A stretch of DNA of 34,238 bases from Jaenimonas drosophilae (Eukaryota > Euglenozoa > Kinetoplastea > Trypanosomatida > Trypanosomatidae): the NCBI GenBank assembly GCA_030849065.1, contig JASAON010001464.1, positions 1-34,238 on the forward strand, given 5' to 3'. Below, piece by piece: positions 18,801-24,999 of this stretch. Under the pieces are notes generated by a model. The model worked only from the letters and a program-made list of their open reading frames with translations. It ran no database searches and was not told the origin of the DNA. The stretch's first letter is position 1. Every line of letters starts with the position of its first letter. The position numbers and the translations under genes are program-made.

Positions 18801-21287
18801 GAGAACACCGACACCTCTCCGCTCATGGAGGGAAACATCATCAAGCTCAATGAGGTTGTTGGCGTACAGTTTGGTCCCGACGCCCGTGGATACCTCAACG
18901 GTGGCATCGTCAGCAACACGTTGCGTGGTCCGGCGGTGATGATCCAGGGCAAGGGCGGGGCATCCCTCCAGGAGATGGTCATTGCGGATAGCGACCAGGG
19001 AGGTGTCGTGGTGCGGGCTGAAGGGGAGTGCGAGGTGGTGCGATGCATCTTCATCAACTGCCAAGGACCTCCCGCCCTTTCCTTGGCGAGTAGCGCCACC
19101 GGCATCCGCATCACGGCCTCCATCTTTGTTGAGAATGGCACCTCCCTCGTGGTGGAGAGTGGTGGGAGTGGGGACTGTACCGCCTGCGCTTTTCTTGGCG
19201 CACACACGTCGCAGACCGCGGTGAAGGTGATGCGGGATGGCACGCCATCCTTTCAGCACTGCATTTTTGCCGCAGGGAAGATTGGCTTCCAGGATGCCGG
19301 CAAGGCACGACTGAGCCGTTGCCTCTTCTTCAACCTGGCGTGTGGGGCGGAGCTCTCGGGAACGTCCACGATGATGGAGTGTGAGTTCCGTGAGTGCCAG
19401 AGCGGGGCGCGACCACTACGGAACCTAACCCTCCTCTCCGGCTGCCTCTTTGCGAGCTGCAAGGTTGGCCTACACCTGGCCGACTATGGCCAGCCAACCG
19501 TGGAGGAGTGCGCGATGCTGCGCTGTCAGCGTGGAATCTTGGCCGAGGGAAACTCGGGCGGCACCGTCCGCAACTGCAGGATTCTCTGGAACACCGACAA
19601 CGTGGTGGTGGCCGATGGTGCGGGACCCAACCTCAGCTCCAATCTCATTTATGATGCGAGCAACATTGGCCTGCACGTTCGTGGTGGCCATCCCGTGGTG
19701 CTCCAAAACGATATCTTTGATAGCCACTACACCACCGTCTTGGTGGACGCCGCCAACGGTGGCCGACTCGAGGAGAACCGCATCTCCTTCGCCCGTGAAG
19801 GTGGCGCACTCGTCATGAATGGGGAGTCCGCGCGGGAGCTGGCGAGCAACAACAACACCGTGCGGAACGCCTTCAGCCCACCGGGCAACGCCCTCTTCCG
19901 CGCCGTTGGTGAGCGCAATCAGTTCTATCGCCGAAATGAGTCCGAGACGGAGCGTCTCTCGCCCTCCTACTTGGATATGCGCCGCTTCATTGAGGATGTG
20001 TGCGCCTCAACCATGTTGCGGGTGACGACCATGGCGAGCCGAGCAGCGGCCAAGGTGGTGGCAACAAAGGACTGGGTGGTGCGGGACGGATGGTTGGGGG
20101 AGCTCAGCAGCCTCACGGGTGCTGCGGCGCACTCCACCAACACCACCACCACGCCAGCAACAACAACAACAACAACGGGGGAGGCCGCATTCACGCCGCT
20201 ACAGCCGCCGCCGCACAACGAATCGCAGTCGCGACCTCGTGGAGGCCGGCCGGGGAAGCCAGATGGCACTGCGCCAACCGGCACCCCAACCACCATGGCA
20301 GCCCCCACTACCCCCACTTCAACTGGCGGGGCCGATGGCACAACAGCCTTGGCCATGGATGAGCCCCTTCGCTCGCGCTTTGATCGTCTTCCGCGCGACG
20401 TGGTCAACGCCGCCGGCCGCTTCCCCGCGCAGGACCACCTTCGTCGGTACGCCGGCGGGGATGAGGAGCTCCTCTCCGCTGAAGCAACCCTCGCCAACAT
20501 TGGCGACGACCTCTCGGGCCACTCCATCACCGATTTTGATGCCGTCATGCTGCCCTCCATCACCCCGCCACCCGCGCTCACCCGAGCAACATCCGTGGCC
20601 GCCGCCTCCACGACGCGCACCGTCATGAACTCCACTCCCGCCCCGCGCGCTCTCGTATCTCCGCCCATGGAAGCTGCACGCCGCCAACAAGAAGAGTGCC
20701 TCCCCGCACCCATGTTGAGTACGGTGCTGCACCAGACCAAGACCAAGCTCGTGCATGTCCTTGATGCGCTCAGCCCGCCATCCTCCAACAACATGATCAA
20801 TGTTCCTTACGAAGGCATCATTTACCGCACACCGATGCCCTCGGTCTTGTCCATGGTGAATGAGCAGGCGGCCAACATCTTTGGCCTACGCTTTATCACA
20901 AGCTGCCCGAAGCAAGAGAAACAGCTCGTCAGTCTCGCCGCCTCCGTCGTCTTCCCCTCCGCTGCTTCTTTTGGCAGTAGCAAACGTCGTGGGGCGGAGG
21001 GGCTGCCGGAGCTCAGCCAACGCCGTGGCACACTCGGGCCAGGAAGTGATGGTGTTGGCAGCGTCAACCGTCGTCGTGGAGGTCCTCTCGAGAACAGCCA
21101 AACAACCATCATGCCGAATGTGCCGCCATCGGCGGCGAGTGGGAAGGCGGCGGCGGCGGCGGCCAACAGTCTGCCGCCCCTCTCCACCTCTCGGCGTCCA
21201 CCCGTCTTACCCATCATCCAGCCTGAGGAGGGAGGAGGTCGTCGCGCACCAAAGAAGAAGTTGGCCAAGAAGAAGCGCAAGAAGTAG
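12876..21287 (+). CDS. Giant right-handed parallel beta-helix repeat protein
   Basis: Encodes 2803 residues. Two long blocks of PbH1/NosD-type repeats are visible, at roughly residues 50-1105 and 1605-2335. Rungs of about 22-24 residues recur with patterns such as G-I-x-V/I, x-x-N-x-I/F and S/T-P-x-x-x-x-N, typical of solenoid coils with Asn and hydrophobic stacks. Between them lies a 500-residue linker with low-complexity segments, including a poly-Gly run near 1470 and many Ser, Arg and Pro. Residues about 2390-2803 are Thr/Pro/Ser-rich with poly-Thr, and the protein ends in a very basic Lys-rich tail (APKKKLAKKKRKK). The N-terminal FRRIRDALNQAPPYSRVEIVGGGTF resembles the start of CASH/beta-helix domains such as those of FBXO11 and SHCBP1. 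No signal peptide, membrane segment or pectinase catalytic motif is evident, so a structural or scaffolding role inside the cell is likely. Function unknown. Confidence 0.85.
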   Translation: MATDASAAAAVASADDEAMLCKMTPSHWKDGHLVPTYFVSQKPRRGFFRRIRDALNQAPPYSRVEIVGGGTFHEKLVLEKPVEIGASKSNEPPVVTHKTTPLTLNAAEAFVEGIAVEVEWSIPSCVVSRGSPTIKWCFFQGVEVLGTSTPNLVECKIVDAKIHGLRVAGQAGGLYTKNTIWGHTGYSIMVESTGEPTFSYNIISESQSGQIYVKNGEDDGLVAPTFLLNRISDNITTAQNTQISTGVDDHLVLPSYKLDALPVKETGMRVLLMPVEDRGEAVRFDDDDVVNDPIMKNTNPRCAVLVSGSRTKPTFTRNAISTCQMHGFFVRGNSAGTYESNFVTGNKGWGIIVEGGATAAIFTGNQVGSNGGGVKVTGAPATFTDNNLLYGNRGPQLLLESGHERFLCERTIIKSGSRLGVWCAGEGGGTFRGNDFDKCGVGVRLERFASPTFERNSFDGGGIGLYAHTAALGDFIECQFNDLTVAAIVLATAADPHFVQVQIVACSIGVLVTSGGHGVFDQCIVRDARKFGFDVSDGGQPRVVRSEVRGSRQDGLRVWKRGGGHFRNNIFACNEGAQVRITRTADPLLEENFIGHTAHDGVVIEDGGLGVLCQNLIRSCYGSGINATGSASAPVIRGNYVVGCGNYGIHLTQCGFGTIEKNIILNCRRANIAISGMALTEKSKNGTNNNNNDAGKGEGGGEKAATQAKAKQRLVLRGNVIRGSAWCGILIERQTKVALIQNIISDNVQGIVVRGLSDVVAIRNQLALSTHGILVDEDSSVQLFCNLFHAMSGTALCVLSAVKLVMQWCFISHCATGAIMRRAQRGIFGDNVVRSCHQYGLVLGADCRTHITRNLLTDNLVDIFLSDAHCHADCYDNCLMRSTGQSVRVLGEKMDLASFHGNVILSAAVGVCAMRGNLKLRHCLVLNCGEGVVASRVPPSTLPGDHLHPASDDVTSTSTTRSPATPTPQVPTNATILEHCFIGCCGVGGRTGCPSGVALRRSLLTQNDVGFVFRGSAASFIIDASICINSAAVGILACDGAAGTVSNTIFMKNFINVAMVTGATTAMGKCVMQAAVVFSCFMSGAGVMPHLTNCLITSHASAVRHGVHTKEMSEKRDVVETALRKIMGALNVLHPNLEARKETPVDHGPGAISEVQDSRHSPRPTGGALAKLRGKRSPREESVGGVAASSLTGRSSAMRRMAGASITMAGSSTHSARFGSGSPLRPPRASPPPVAVMDSARMPPLVARGADINEADFYAIQRLPSLWADVYEEGSAWRHRDAGSRDFIQPTAQDVSAMLATGTSVDLHLARRVRTNMELLAAPFPENKRRSAILWPSNTSVETTFGGPGGPFLLHRLANSGAAKTSALMMAGGEMAGAATNTLARERFVYVCSGVWLDDGCNPTFDNCYLGEHCHVGANLSRQVGPDGNQGWATDVRPLAASAAPLAFQPLLRHNSTLAASSTHRRRSIGGGGGGGSRAPLPSSVGRSARGGDASSSRYRGTSFTMTTTIVGGGSTASGGGAGAGPANAAVYRPPTIAALCEGSSLLVQLLKLGSPCFWRQLLVTGALPESFPLFTTPGTTTNASEGKSSAMSSERRTGRAVDFGAIHFAPHLQAIDSVATSRIAGCGVIASGGAKGTFYRCTFGRNNHAAVLGDGATTAFKYTKFEAHTSTTVIMEEECCGLLQNCIFRDGRSIPLEVRGHNTSPTIEGNEFTESPFTAISCSLRATPTIVGNRLTAILARAIVVQELAAPIIERNRFDTCTCGVLFQSQSRGRADKNTFNDCSSYGILVEDSGTSPSLRSNNISNGRNAGIGVNGRGCIPLVADNALNDNVIGIHLQRGAQGIYRANILRRQQTGIQVEDSSGEFRRNMLTESVLAGIVVSGSGASPVLVENRIALGRLVGLRVRHAQGQVCRNYVGQNGGDGIVVEGKHTEVVLCANEVSENAGGGLRLMKGCVPIVWANIITQNQKGGILVENTDTSPLMEGNIIKLNEVVGVQFGPDARGYLNGGIVSNTLRGPAVMIQGKGGASLQEMVIADSDQGGVVVRAEGECEVVRCIFINCQGPPALSLASSATGIRITASIFVENGTSLVVESGGSGDCTACAFLGAHTSQTAVKVMRDGTPSFQHCIFAAGKIGFQDAGKARLSRCLFFNLACGAELSGTSTMMECEFRECQSGARPLRNLTLLSGCLFASCKVGLHLADYGQPTVEECAMLRCQRGILAEGNSGGTVRNCRILWNTDNVVVADGAGPNLSSNLIYDASNIGLHVRGGHPVVLQNDIFDSHYTTVLVDAANGGRLEENRISFAREGGALVMNGESARELASNNNTVRNAFSPPGNALFRAVGERNQFYRRNESETERLSPSYLDMRRFIEDVCASTMLRVTTMASRAAAKVVATKDWVVRDGWLGELSSLTGAAAHSTNTTTTPATTTTTTGEAAFTPLQPPPHNESQSRPRGGRPGKPDGTAPTGTPTTMAAPTTPTSTGGADGTTALAMDEPLRSRFDRLPRDVVNAAGRFPAQDHLRRYAGGDEELLSAEATLANIGDDLSGHSITDFDAVMLPSITPPPALTRATSVAAASTTRTVMNSTPAPRALVSPPMEAARRQQEECLPAPMLSTVLHQTKTKLVHVLDALSPPSSNNMINVPYEGIIYRTPMPSVLSMVNEQAANIFGLRFITSCPKQEKQLVSLAASVVFPSAASFGSSKRRGAEGLPELSQRRGTLGPGSDGVGSVNRRRGGPLENSQTTIMPNVPPSAASGKAAAAAANSLPPLSTSRRPPVLPIIQPEEGGGRRAPKKKLAKKKRKK
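17283..17303 (+). repeat. GGT repeat encoding poly-glycine in the beta-helix gene linker
   Basis: Seven consecutive GGT units encode glycines in the disordered linker between the two beta-helix blocks. A pure trinucleotide run such as this is prone to length variation. Confidence 0.85.
20154..20178 (+). repeat. ACA/AAC repeat encoding poly-threonine in the beta-helix gene tail
   Basis: A run of ACA and ACG codons gives consecutive threonines just after the second beta-helix block, in a stretch that is otherwise Thr/Ala-rich and likely disordered. Confidence 0.75.
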
Positions 21288-21421
21288 TAGCTTGGTGGTG
21301 CGCATGTGTGGCATCACCATCATGATGTGTGTCTTGGTTGGTTGCTGGACTTAGATTGTATGTTCCAGTGTTGGTGTTGTTGTGGGTGTGCGTGCATCTC
21401 CACTCCCTGAGCAACACATCT

Positions 21422-21439
21422 TCTCTCTCTCTCTCTCTC
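21422..21439. repeat. CT microsatellite
   Basis: An 18-base CT dinucleotide run in the spacer after the beta-helix gene. It could also act as a weak pyrimidine tract for splicing. Confidence 0.85.
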
Positions 21440-21564
21440 GTTCTTACTCAATCGGTGTGTCCGTGTGTGTGTGTGGCCATCATGGTCTGCCCCTCCAGCA
21501 ATAACGTTATGTTCGCTGTGGGAGGGTGGCTTCTTCTGGCCTGTGAGAGGGCATGTCTCTGATG

Positions 21565-21586
21565 CATCATCATCATCATCATCATC
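21565..21586. repeat. CAT trinucleotide repeat
   Basis: About seven CAT units in the intergenic spacer; no coding frame uses it. Confidence 0.85.
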
Positions 21587-21670
21587 CAACTCTCTTTGCC
21601 CTCTGCACCTCAATCCATCCATATCCCACACATTGTAGTTAGCTCACGCATCCTCCGAATCTTCTCGAGG

Positions 21671-21690
21671 TTGTTGTTGTTGTTGTTGTG
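21671..21690. repeat. TTG trinucleotide repeat in the bromodomain gene leader
   Basis: Six TTG units plus TG, located between the predicted splice acceptor (21638) and the start at 21731, hence probably in the 5' UTR. Confidence 0.8.
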
Positions 21691-21730
21691 CGGTGTCGCT
21701 TGACGTCGGATATTACGGAGATCATTCTTC

Positions 21731-23749
21731 ATGAGGCCGGAGAGCCAGCCCACTGCCCTCTTCCCCGAGGAGGAGCTCGCGGCCCTCATCCGATCGTTGG
21801 ATCGCGCCGCTGACAACCACTTGTTCGCTGAGGATGTGCCACGAACTTATCCGCATCTCGCGGAGAGCTACGTGAAGGTCTGCCCCAAGCGCATGGACCT
21901 CCGCACGGCCGCCGAGAAGGCTCTGGCCGGCCACTACTCGAGTGAGCCTAAGTTATCATCCCTGAAGGAGGATGTGGCACTCATGGCGCGGAACTGCATC
22001 CGCTTTAACGGGGCCGACAGCCCATTTGCCACCATCGCCGAAACGTTTGAAGGCTACGCCATGCAACAAATCGATGCATACCTCGAACGACGCACCGGCG
22101 GACGTCGGGCCTCCTTGGCGCGGTTGGTGGCACAAAGCACCACAACGAATGCCGTGGTGAATTCGTCATCAACGACGGCAACGGCCGCGGCTGCACGTCG
22201 AGGAGGAGCACGTCGCGAGGAGGAAACGGCCTCCGTCGCACCTGCCATCATGCCAACCAATGAGCAGCTCAGTACGTTGATCAGCTCCCTCGCACGTCGC
22301 GAAGATGGCGGGGCCTTCACCGTGGATGTTGGTGAAGCATTCCCCGACCTTCGCGAGAGCTACGACGCCATGTGCCCCAACAAGATGAATCTGGTGCTCA
22401 TGAAGACCCGCGCCGAGTCGGGCTTCTACGCGGAAGAAGGCAGCACAGAACAGCCCACCCTTCTTGCCAACACCGTGGCAGGCAGCTTCCCACGTCTGCG
22501 TGCCGACATCGAGCTCATCGTCGCGAACTGCCAGCGCTTCAACGCCAAGACGGAGGCGTGGGTGCAGCTCGCACGTGGTTTTCAGCGTTTTGCGCATCGA
22601 AAGGTGGACGACCTTGTGCTCCGCCTGGCACCCGCACTCCGCGGCACGAAGATGGGGTCAGAGGCCTTCGTCTCGCGTGGCACACCAGCAGCCACCGCGG
22701 GTGCGGAGAGCGCTGCGGGGCAGAAACGGCCAAGAGATGATGATGCCCCTCCCCACACTGAGGGAAATGGTCGGGGGCGCACCTCCAACACATCTGCTGC
22801 ACAACGTGAGCCACCTGGGTCGATGGCGCTTCGCCACATCGTGGCCACGGTTCGCCCGACGCCACTCCAGCCACAACTCAACATTCCCGCCAATCTACGA
22901 CAGCGTTTGGTGCAGGACCACCTTCGTCGCGACGCGCTGCACGCCCGTCTTGTGGGCGTGGAGCTCAACCAATCCGACATCTACGTGATGCCTCCACCAC
23001 CACCACCACCACCACCTACGGAGGTTGTGAAGCATGATGATGAAGGCCACGGATCGACGTCAGACACGGCACCAACCACATCTGTGGCCACCTCCAGCCC
23101 CGAGGCTGCAGCGACGGCGGAGCCTTCTCCGTCCGTTGTGGTGTGTGTTGGCACGAGCACGACGGCCGCGGCTCTCGCGAGTGCCTTCGCCGACTCCGTC
23201 CACGCCCATTTTGAGATGCAGCGCCATCGCACCGACTTCGATAGCCCATTTTGCTACACCGCACAGGAGGAGGCCTTCTATCGCACCTCCATTGGTATCA
23301 TTCTCCGTGAGTTTAACCGCCTGCTGACCAACCTGCTGCTGTATGAGCGGGAGGCGGCAGAGCTGAAGGCGTGGTCGGCCGCACGTGCCGTGAGTGGCTT
23401 GGCGAAGGAAGGAACCACGATTGAAAAGCAGCAGCAGCAGCAGCAGGAGCTGAGTGCCACCTCCGCCACGTGCATGGAGAACGAGCTGGATGACTGGGCC
23501 GGGGTGGCTCACTACTCCTATCTCGTGCGTTTGCTCGTCCAGTGGCCGCAGTTGGTGGCGTTGTGCTGCGCCACGAAGACGTCCGCCCGGGGTGGAGAGG
23601 CCGCTGGCGACTCACGCTCGTCCTCAGTCGCCATCACCCACGACACGTTGGCGATGGTGGAGCAACTCACCAAGGTGACGCAAGAATTTCTGAACTTCAT
23701 ATCCAACTTTGAAGCCAAGTTGGTTGACGGACTGGCTCACGCGCCATAA
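21731..23749 (+). CDS. BDF5: Bromodomain factor 5-like protein (tandem bromodomains plus MRG domain)
   Basis: Encodes 672 residues. Two bromodomains lie at about 10-122 and 173-300. Each has the helix-B end motif NCxRFN, whose last Asn (Asn93 and Asn271) is the expected acetyl-lysine contact. After a basic/acidic linker (QKRPRDDD near 331, a possible nuclear signal), residues about 375-668 fit an MRG domain split by insertions: NIPANLRQRLVQDHL matches the domain's start, then IILREFNRLLTNLLLYEREAAE, HYSYLVRLLVQWPQL and VTQEFLNFISNFEAKL match its helices. A poly-Pro run (about 421-429) and a six-Gln run interrupt the domain. Two bromodomains followed by an MRG domain is the architecture of kinetoplastid BDF5, part of an acetyl-histone reader complex at polymerase II transcription start regions. 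The MRG match is by eye; the bromodomains are more certain. Confidence 0.85.
   Translation: MRPESQPTALFPEEELAALIRSLDRAADNHLFAEDVPRTYPHLAESYVKVCPKRMDLRTAAEKALAGHYSSEPKLSSLKEDVALMARNCIRFNGADSPFATIAETFEGYAMQQIDAYLERRTGGRRASLARLVAQSTTTNAVVNSSSTTATAAAARRGGARREEETASVAPAIMPTNEQLSTLISSLARREDGGAFTVDVGEAFPDLRESYDAMCPNKMNLVLMKTRAESGFYAEEGSTEQPTLLANTVAGSFPRLRADIELIVANCQRFNAKTEAWVQLARGFQRFAHRKVDDLVLRLAPALRGTKMGSEAFVSRGTPAATAGAESAAGQKRPRDDDAPPHTEGNGRGRTSNTSAAQREPPGSMALRHIVATVRPTPLQPQLNIPANLRQRLVQDHLRRDALHARLVGVELNQSDIYVMPPPPPPPPPTEVVKHDDEGHGSTSDTAPTTSVATSSPEAAATAEPSPSVVVCVGTSTTAAALASAFADSVHAHFEMQRHRTDFDSPFCYTAQEEAFYRTSIGIILREFNRLLTNLLLYEREAAELKAWSAARAVSGLAKEGTTIEKQQQQQQELSATSATCMENELDDWAGVAHYSYLVRLLVQWPQLVALCCATKTSARGGEAAGDSRSSSVAITHDTLAMVEQLTKVTQEFLNFISNFEAKLVDGLAHAP
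22991..23017 (+). repeat. CCA repeat encoding poly-proline in the BDF5-like gene
   Basis: CCT followed by CCA units encodes nine prolines that interrupt the MRG-type region after its first helix. A possible SH3/WW/profilin-type ligand or simply a spacer. Confidence 0.85.
23429..23446 (+). repeat. CAG repeat encoding six glutamines in the BDF5-like gene
   Basis: Six consecutive CAG codons in a loop between helices of the predicted MRG domain. Confidence 0.85.
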
Positions 23750-24110
23750 GTTGATGATGATGATGGGGAGGATGACGGTGACGATGTTGATGAGCACAGG
23801 GTGAAGAAGAACAACAACAACACACGTGCGTCGCACTTGTGCGTCCATAGATCGCATCAAACCCGGTTAAAAGCTGAATAAGGGGGGCATCTCTCTCCCT
23901 TTTTTGTCTGCCGTTTTCGGTAGATGCTCGCCGTCAGTGTCTTCCGTGCCGTTATTTCGTTCGGCTCACCATGGAACCCTAACCCTCCTCCTCTCTTCCT
24001 TCTGAACCTCTTGCTCGTCTTCATCGTCAACGCACCAAAGCGAACAACCTCAGGAGCTGAGGCCTCATTCACAAAAGAAAAACAGAAACAAAAAATCTTG
24101 TTGGTGCATC
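23750..24110 (+). promoter_or_regulatory. Intergenic region with splice acceptor for the YVH1-type zinc protein gene
   Basis: This 361-base gap begins with GAT/GATG-rich sequence and contains a strong pyrimidine tract at 23983-24035, followed by AG at 24039-24040. The 70-base leader has no upstream ATG before 24111 and includes an A-rich stretch. Two telomere-like CCCTAA units at 23975-23986 overlap the tract start and look coincidental. No gene is supported. Confidence 0.55.
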
Positions 24111-24539
24111 ATGGACGAGGAATCATCACAGCCCACCTCATCGCCACCAGCCCTCACTCAGTACCGCTACACCTGCCGACGGTGTCGCGCAGGTCTCTTC
24201 ACGACGGCACAGGTGATGCCGCACGACGCAGCCAAGGGTGCCCCTGGCAACAAGAAGTTTGGTTTTCGTCGTGATGCTCAGGACGAGGACGAGGACGAGG
24301 CCGCGCGGTGTACGAGCGTCTTCATTGATCCCGAACAGTGCCCGTGGGCCTCTGCTGACAGCCTCACTGCCACAGCCGAGGGCCTCGAATGCCTGCCCGA
24401 CACGATTTACTGCCCCAACATGCGCTGCCACGCCAAACTGGGGACGCAGTCGTGGACGGGGGCGCAGTGCTCCTGTGGCACGTGGGTGACCCCAGCCTTC
24501 AAGATTCTTGCACGTGCGGTGGATCGCATGCCCGTTTAA
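24111..24539 (+). CDS. Stand-alone YVH1/DUSP12-type zinc-binding domain protein
   Basis: Encodes 142 residues. After a short Ser/Pro-rich start, the protein matches the C-terminal zinc-binding region of the dual-specificity phosphatase YVH1/DUSP12. It has TCRRCRAGLF (Cys22, Cys25), C-T-S-V-F-I-D-P (Cys67, like CTSIFLEP in homologues), CPNMRCHAKLG (Cys101, Cys106) and GAQCSCGTWVTPAF (Cys120, Cys122), ending in the typical KI..RAVDRM. The phosphatase domain and its HCxxGxxR loop are absent; the upstream sequence does not encode them. In yeast the zinc domain of Yvh1 is sufficient for its role in late 60S ribosome assembly (release of Mrt4), so a phosphatase-free version could still work there. 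The ribosomal role here is inference. An acidic DEDEDEAA stretch (58-65) is inserted between the zinc ligands. Confidence 0.88.
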   Translation: MDEESSQPTSSPPALTQYRYTCRRCRAGLFTTAQVMPHDAAKGAPGNKKFGFRRDAQDEDEDEAARCTSVFIDPEQCPWASADSLTATAEGLECLPDTIYCPNMRCHAKLGTQSWTGAQCSCGTWVTPAFKILARAVDRMPV

Positions 24540-24627
24540 TCGTCATCACTGGACTAACTCCACGGAATATCATTATTCTGTTTCTTTGTACGTTGATGCT
24601 GCGTGTTGGTGCCATGGGTGCTCCATG

Positions 24628-24647
24628 TCTCTCTCTCTCTCTCTCTC
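24628..24647. repeat. CT microsatellite
   Basis: A 20-base TC dinucleotide run about 90 bases after the stop of the YVH1-type gene, probably in its 3' UTR. Confidence 0.85.
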
Positions 24648-24750
24648 CCACCCCCTATCTTGTTTACGTTGTCGTTTATGTTTAATATGTTGTTGGCAGA
24701 TCCTCCGCCACCTTTGCAAGACGGTAGTGGCAGGAGGAAGCTGGCAGGCT

Positions 24751-24772
24751 CACACACACACTCTCTCTCTCT
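24751..24772. repeat. Compound CA/CT microsatellite
   Basis: A CA run turns directly into a CT run. The CT part could serve as an alternative pyrimidine tract for the helicase gene. Confidence 0.8.
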
Positions 24773-24999
24773 ATCTGAAGTAGGAAGCCGTGCCTGCAGA
24801 CATCATCACACTAACCTACATGCTTTCACAGACAATAACAGAACACCCACACAAGACAGACACGTGCAACATAACTTTCTTCATCTCTGCCTAGCCACAA
24901 CCAACGAGCTGCCTTCTCACTGAATTGTGTGTGGGAGGCGGGGGCTACGTACGTGTGTGGCACCAGAGACATTAGTAGTAGGAACCCAACACGGAAGAG

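Larger units (their letters stand above)
21288..21730 (+). promoter_or_regulatory. Intergenic region with splice acceptor for the bromodomain gene
   Basis: This 443-base spacer carries CT (21422-21439), CAT (21565-21586) and TTG (21671-21690) repeats. The pyrimidine-rich run at 21587-21634 ends in TTGTAG, with AG at 21637-21638. That predicts a 92-base leader without upstream ATG that includes the TTG repeat. No gene is supported here. Confidence 0.6.
24540..24999 (+). promoter_or_regulatory. Intergenic region with splice acceptors for the helicase gene
   Basis: This 460-base spacer holds CT repeats (24628-24647) and a CA/CT run (24751-24772). The best acceptor is the pyrimidine stretch at 24874-24890 with AG at 24893-24894, giving a 105-base leader without ATG. 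Using the earlier CT run (AG near 24779-24780) would leave an upstream ATG at about 24820. An ACGTACGT palindrome lies at 24947-24954, inside the predicted leader. No gene is supported. Confidence 0.55.

Noticed and set aside
18039..19259. A 406-codon minus-strand open frame inside the beta-helix gene
   Set aside because: Same reason; it is opposite well-formed beta-helix repeats.
23975..23986. Two tandem CCCTAA units resembling telomere repeat
   Set aside because: Only two units, internal to a gene-dense region and at the edge of a pyrimidine tract; expected by chance in such composition.
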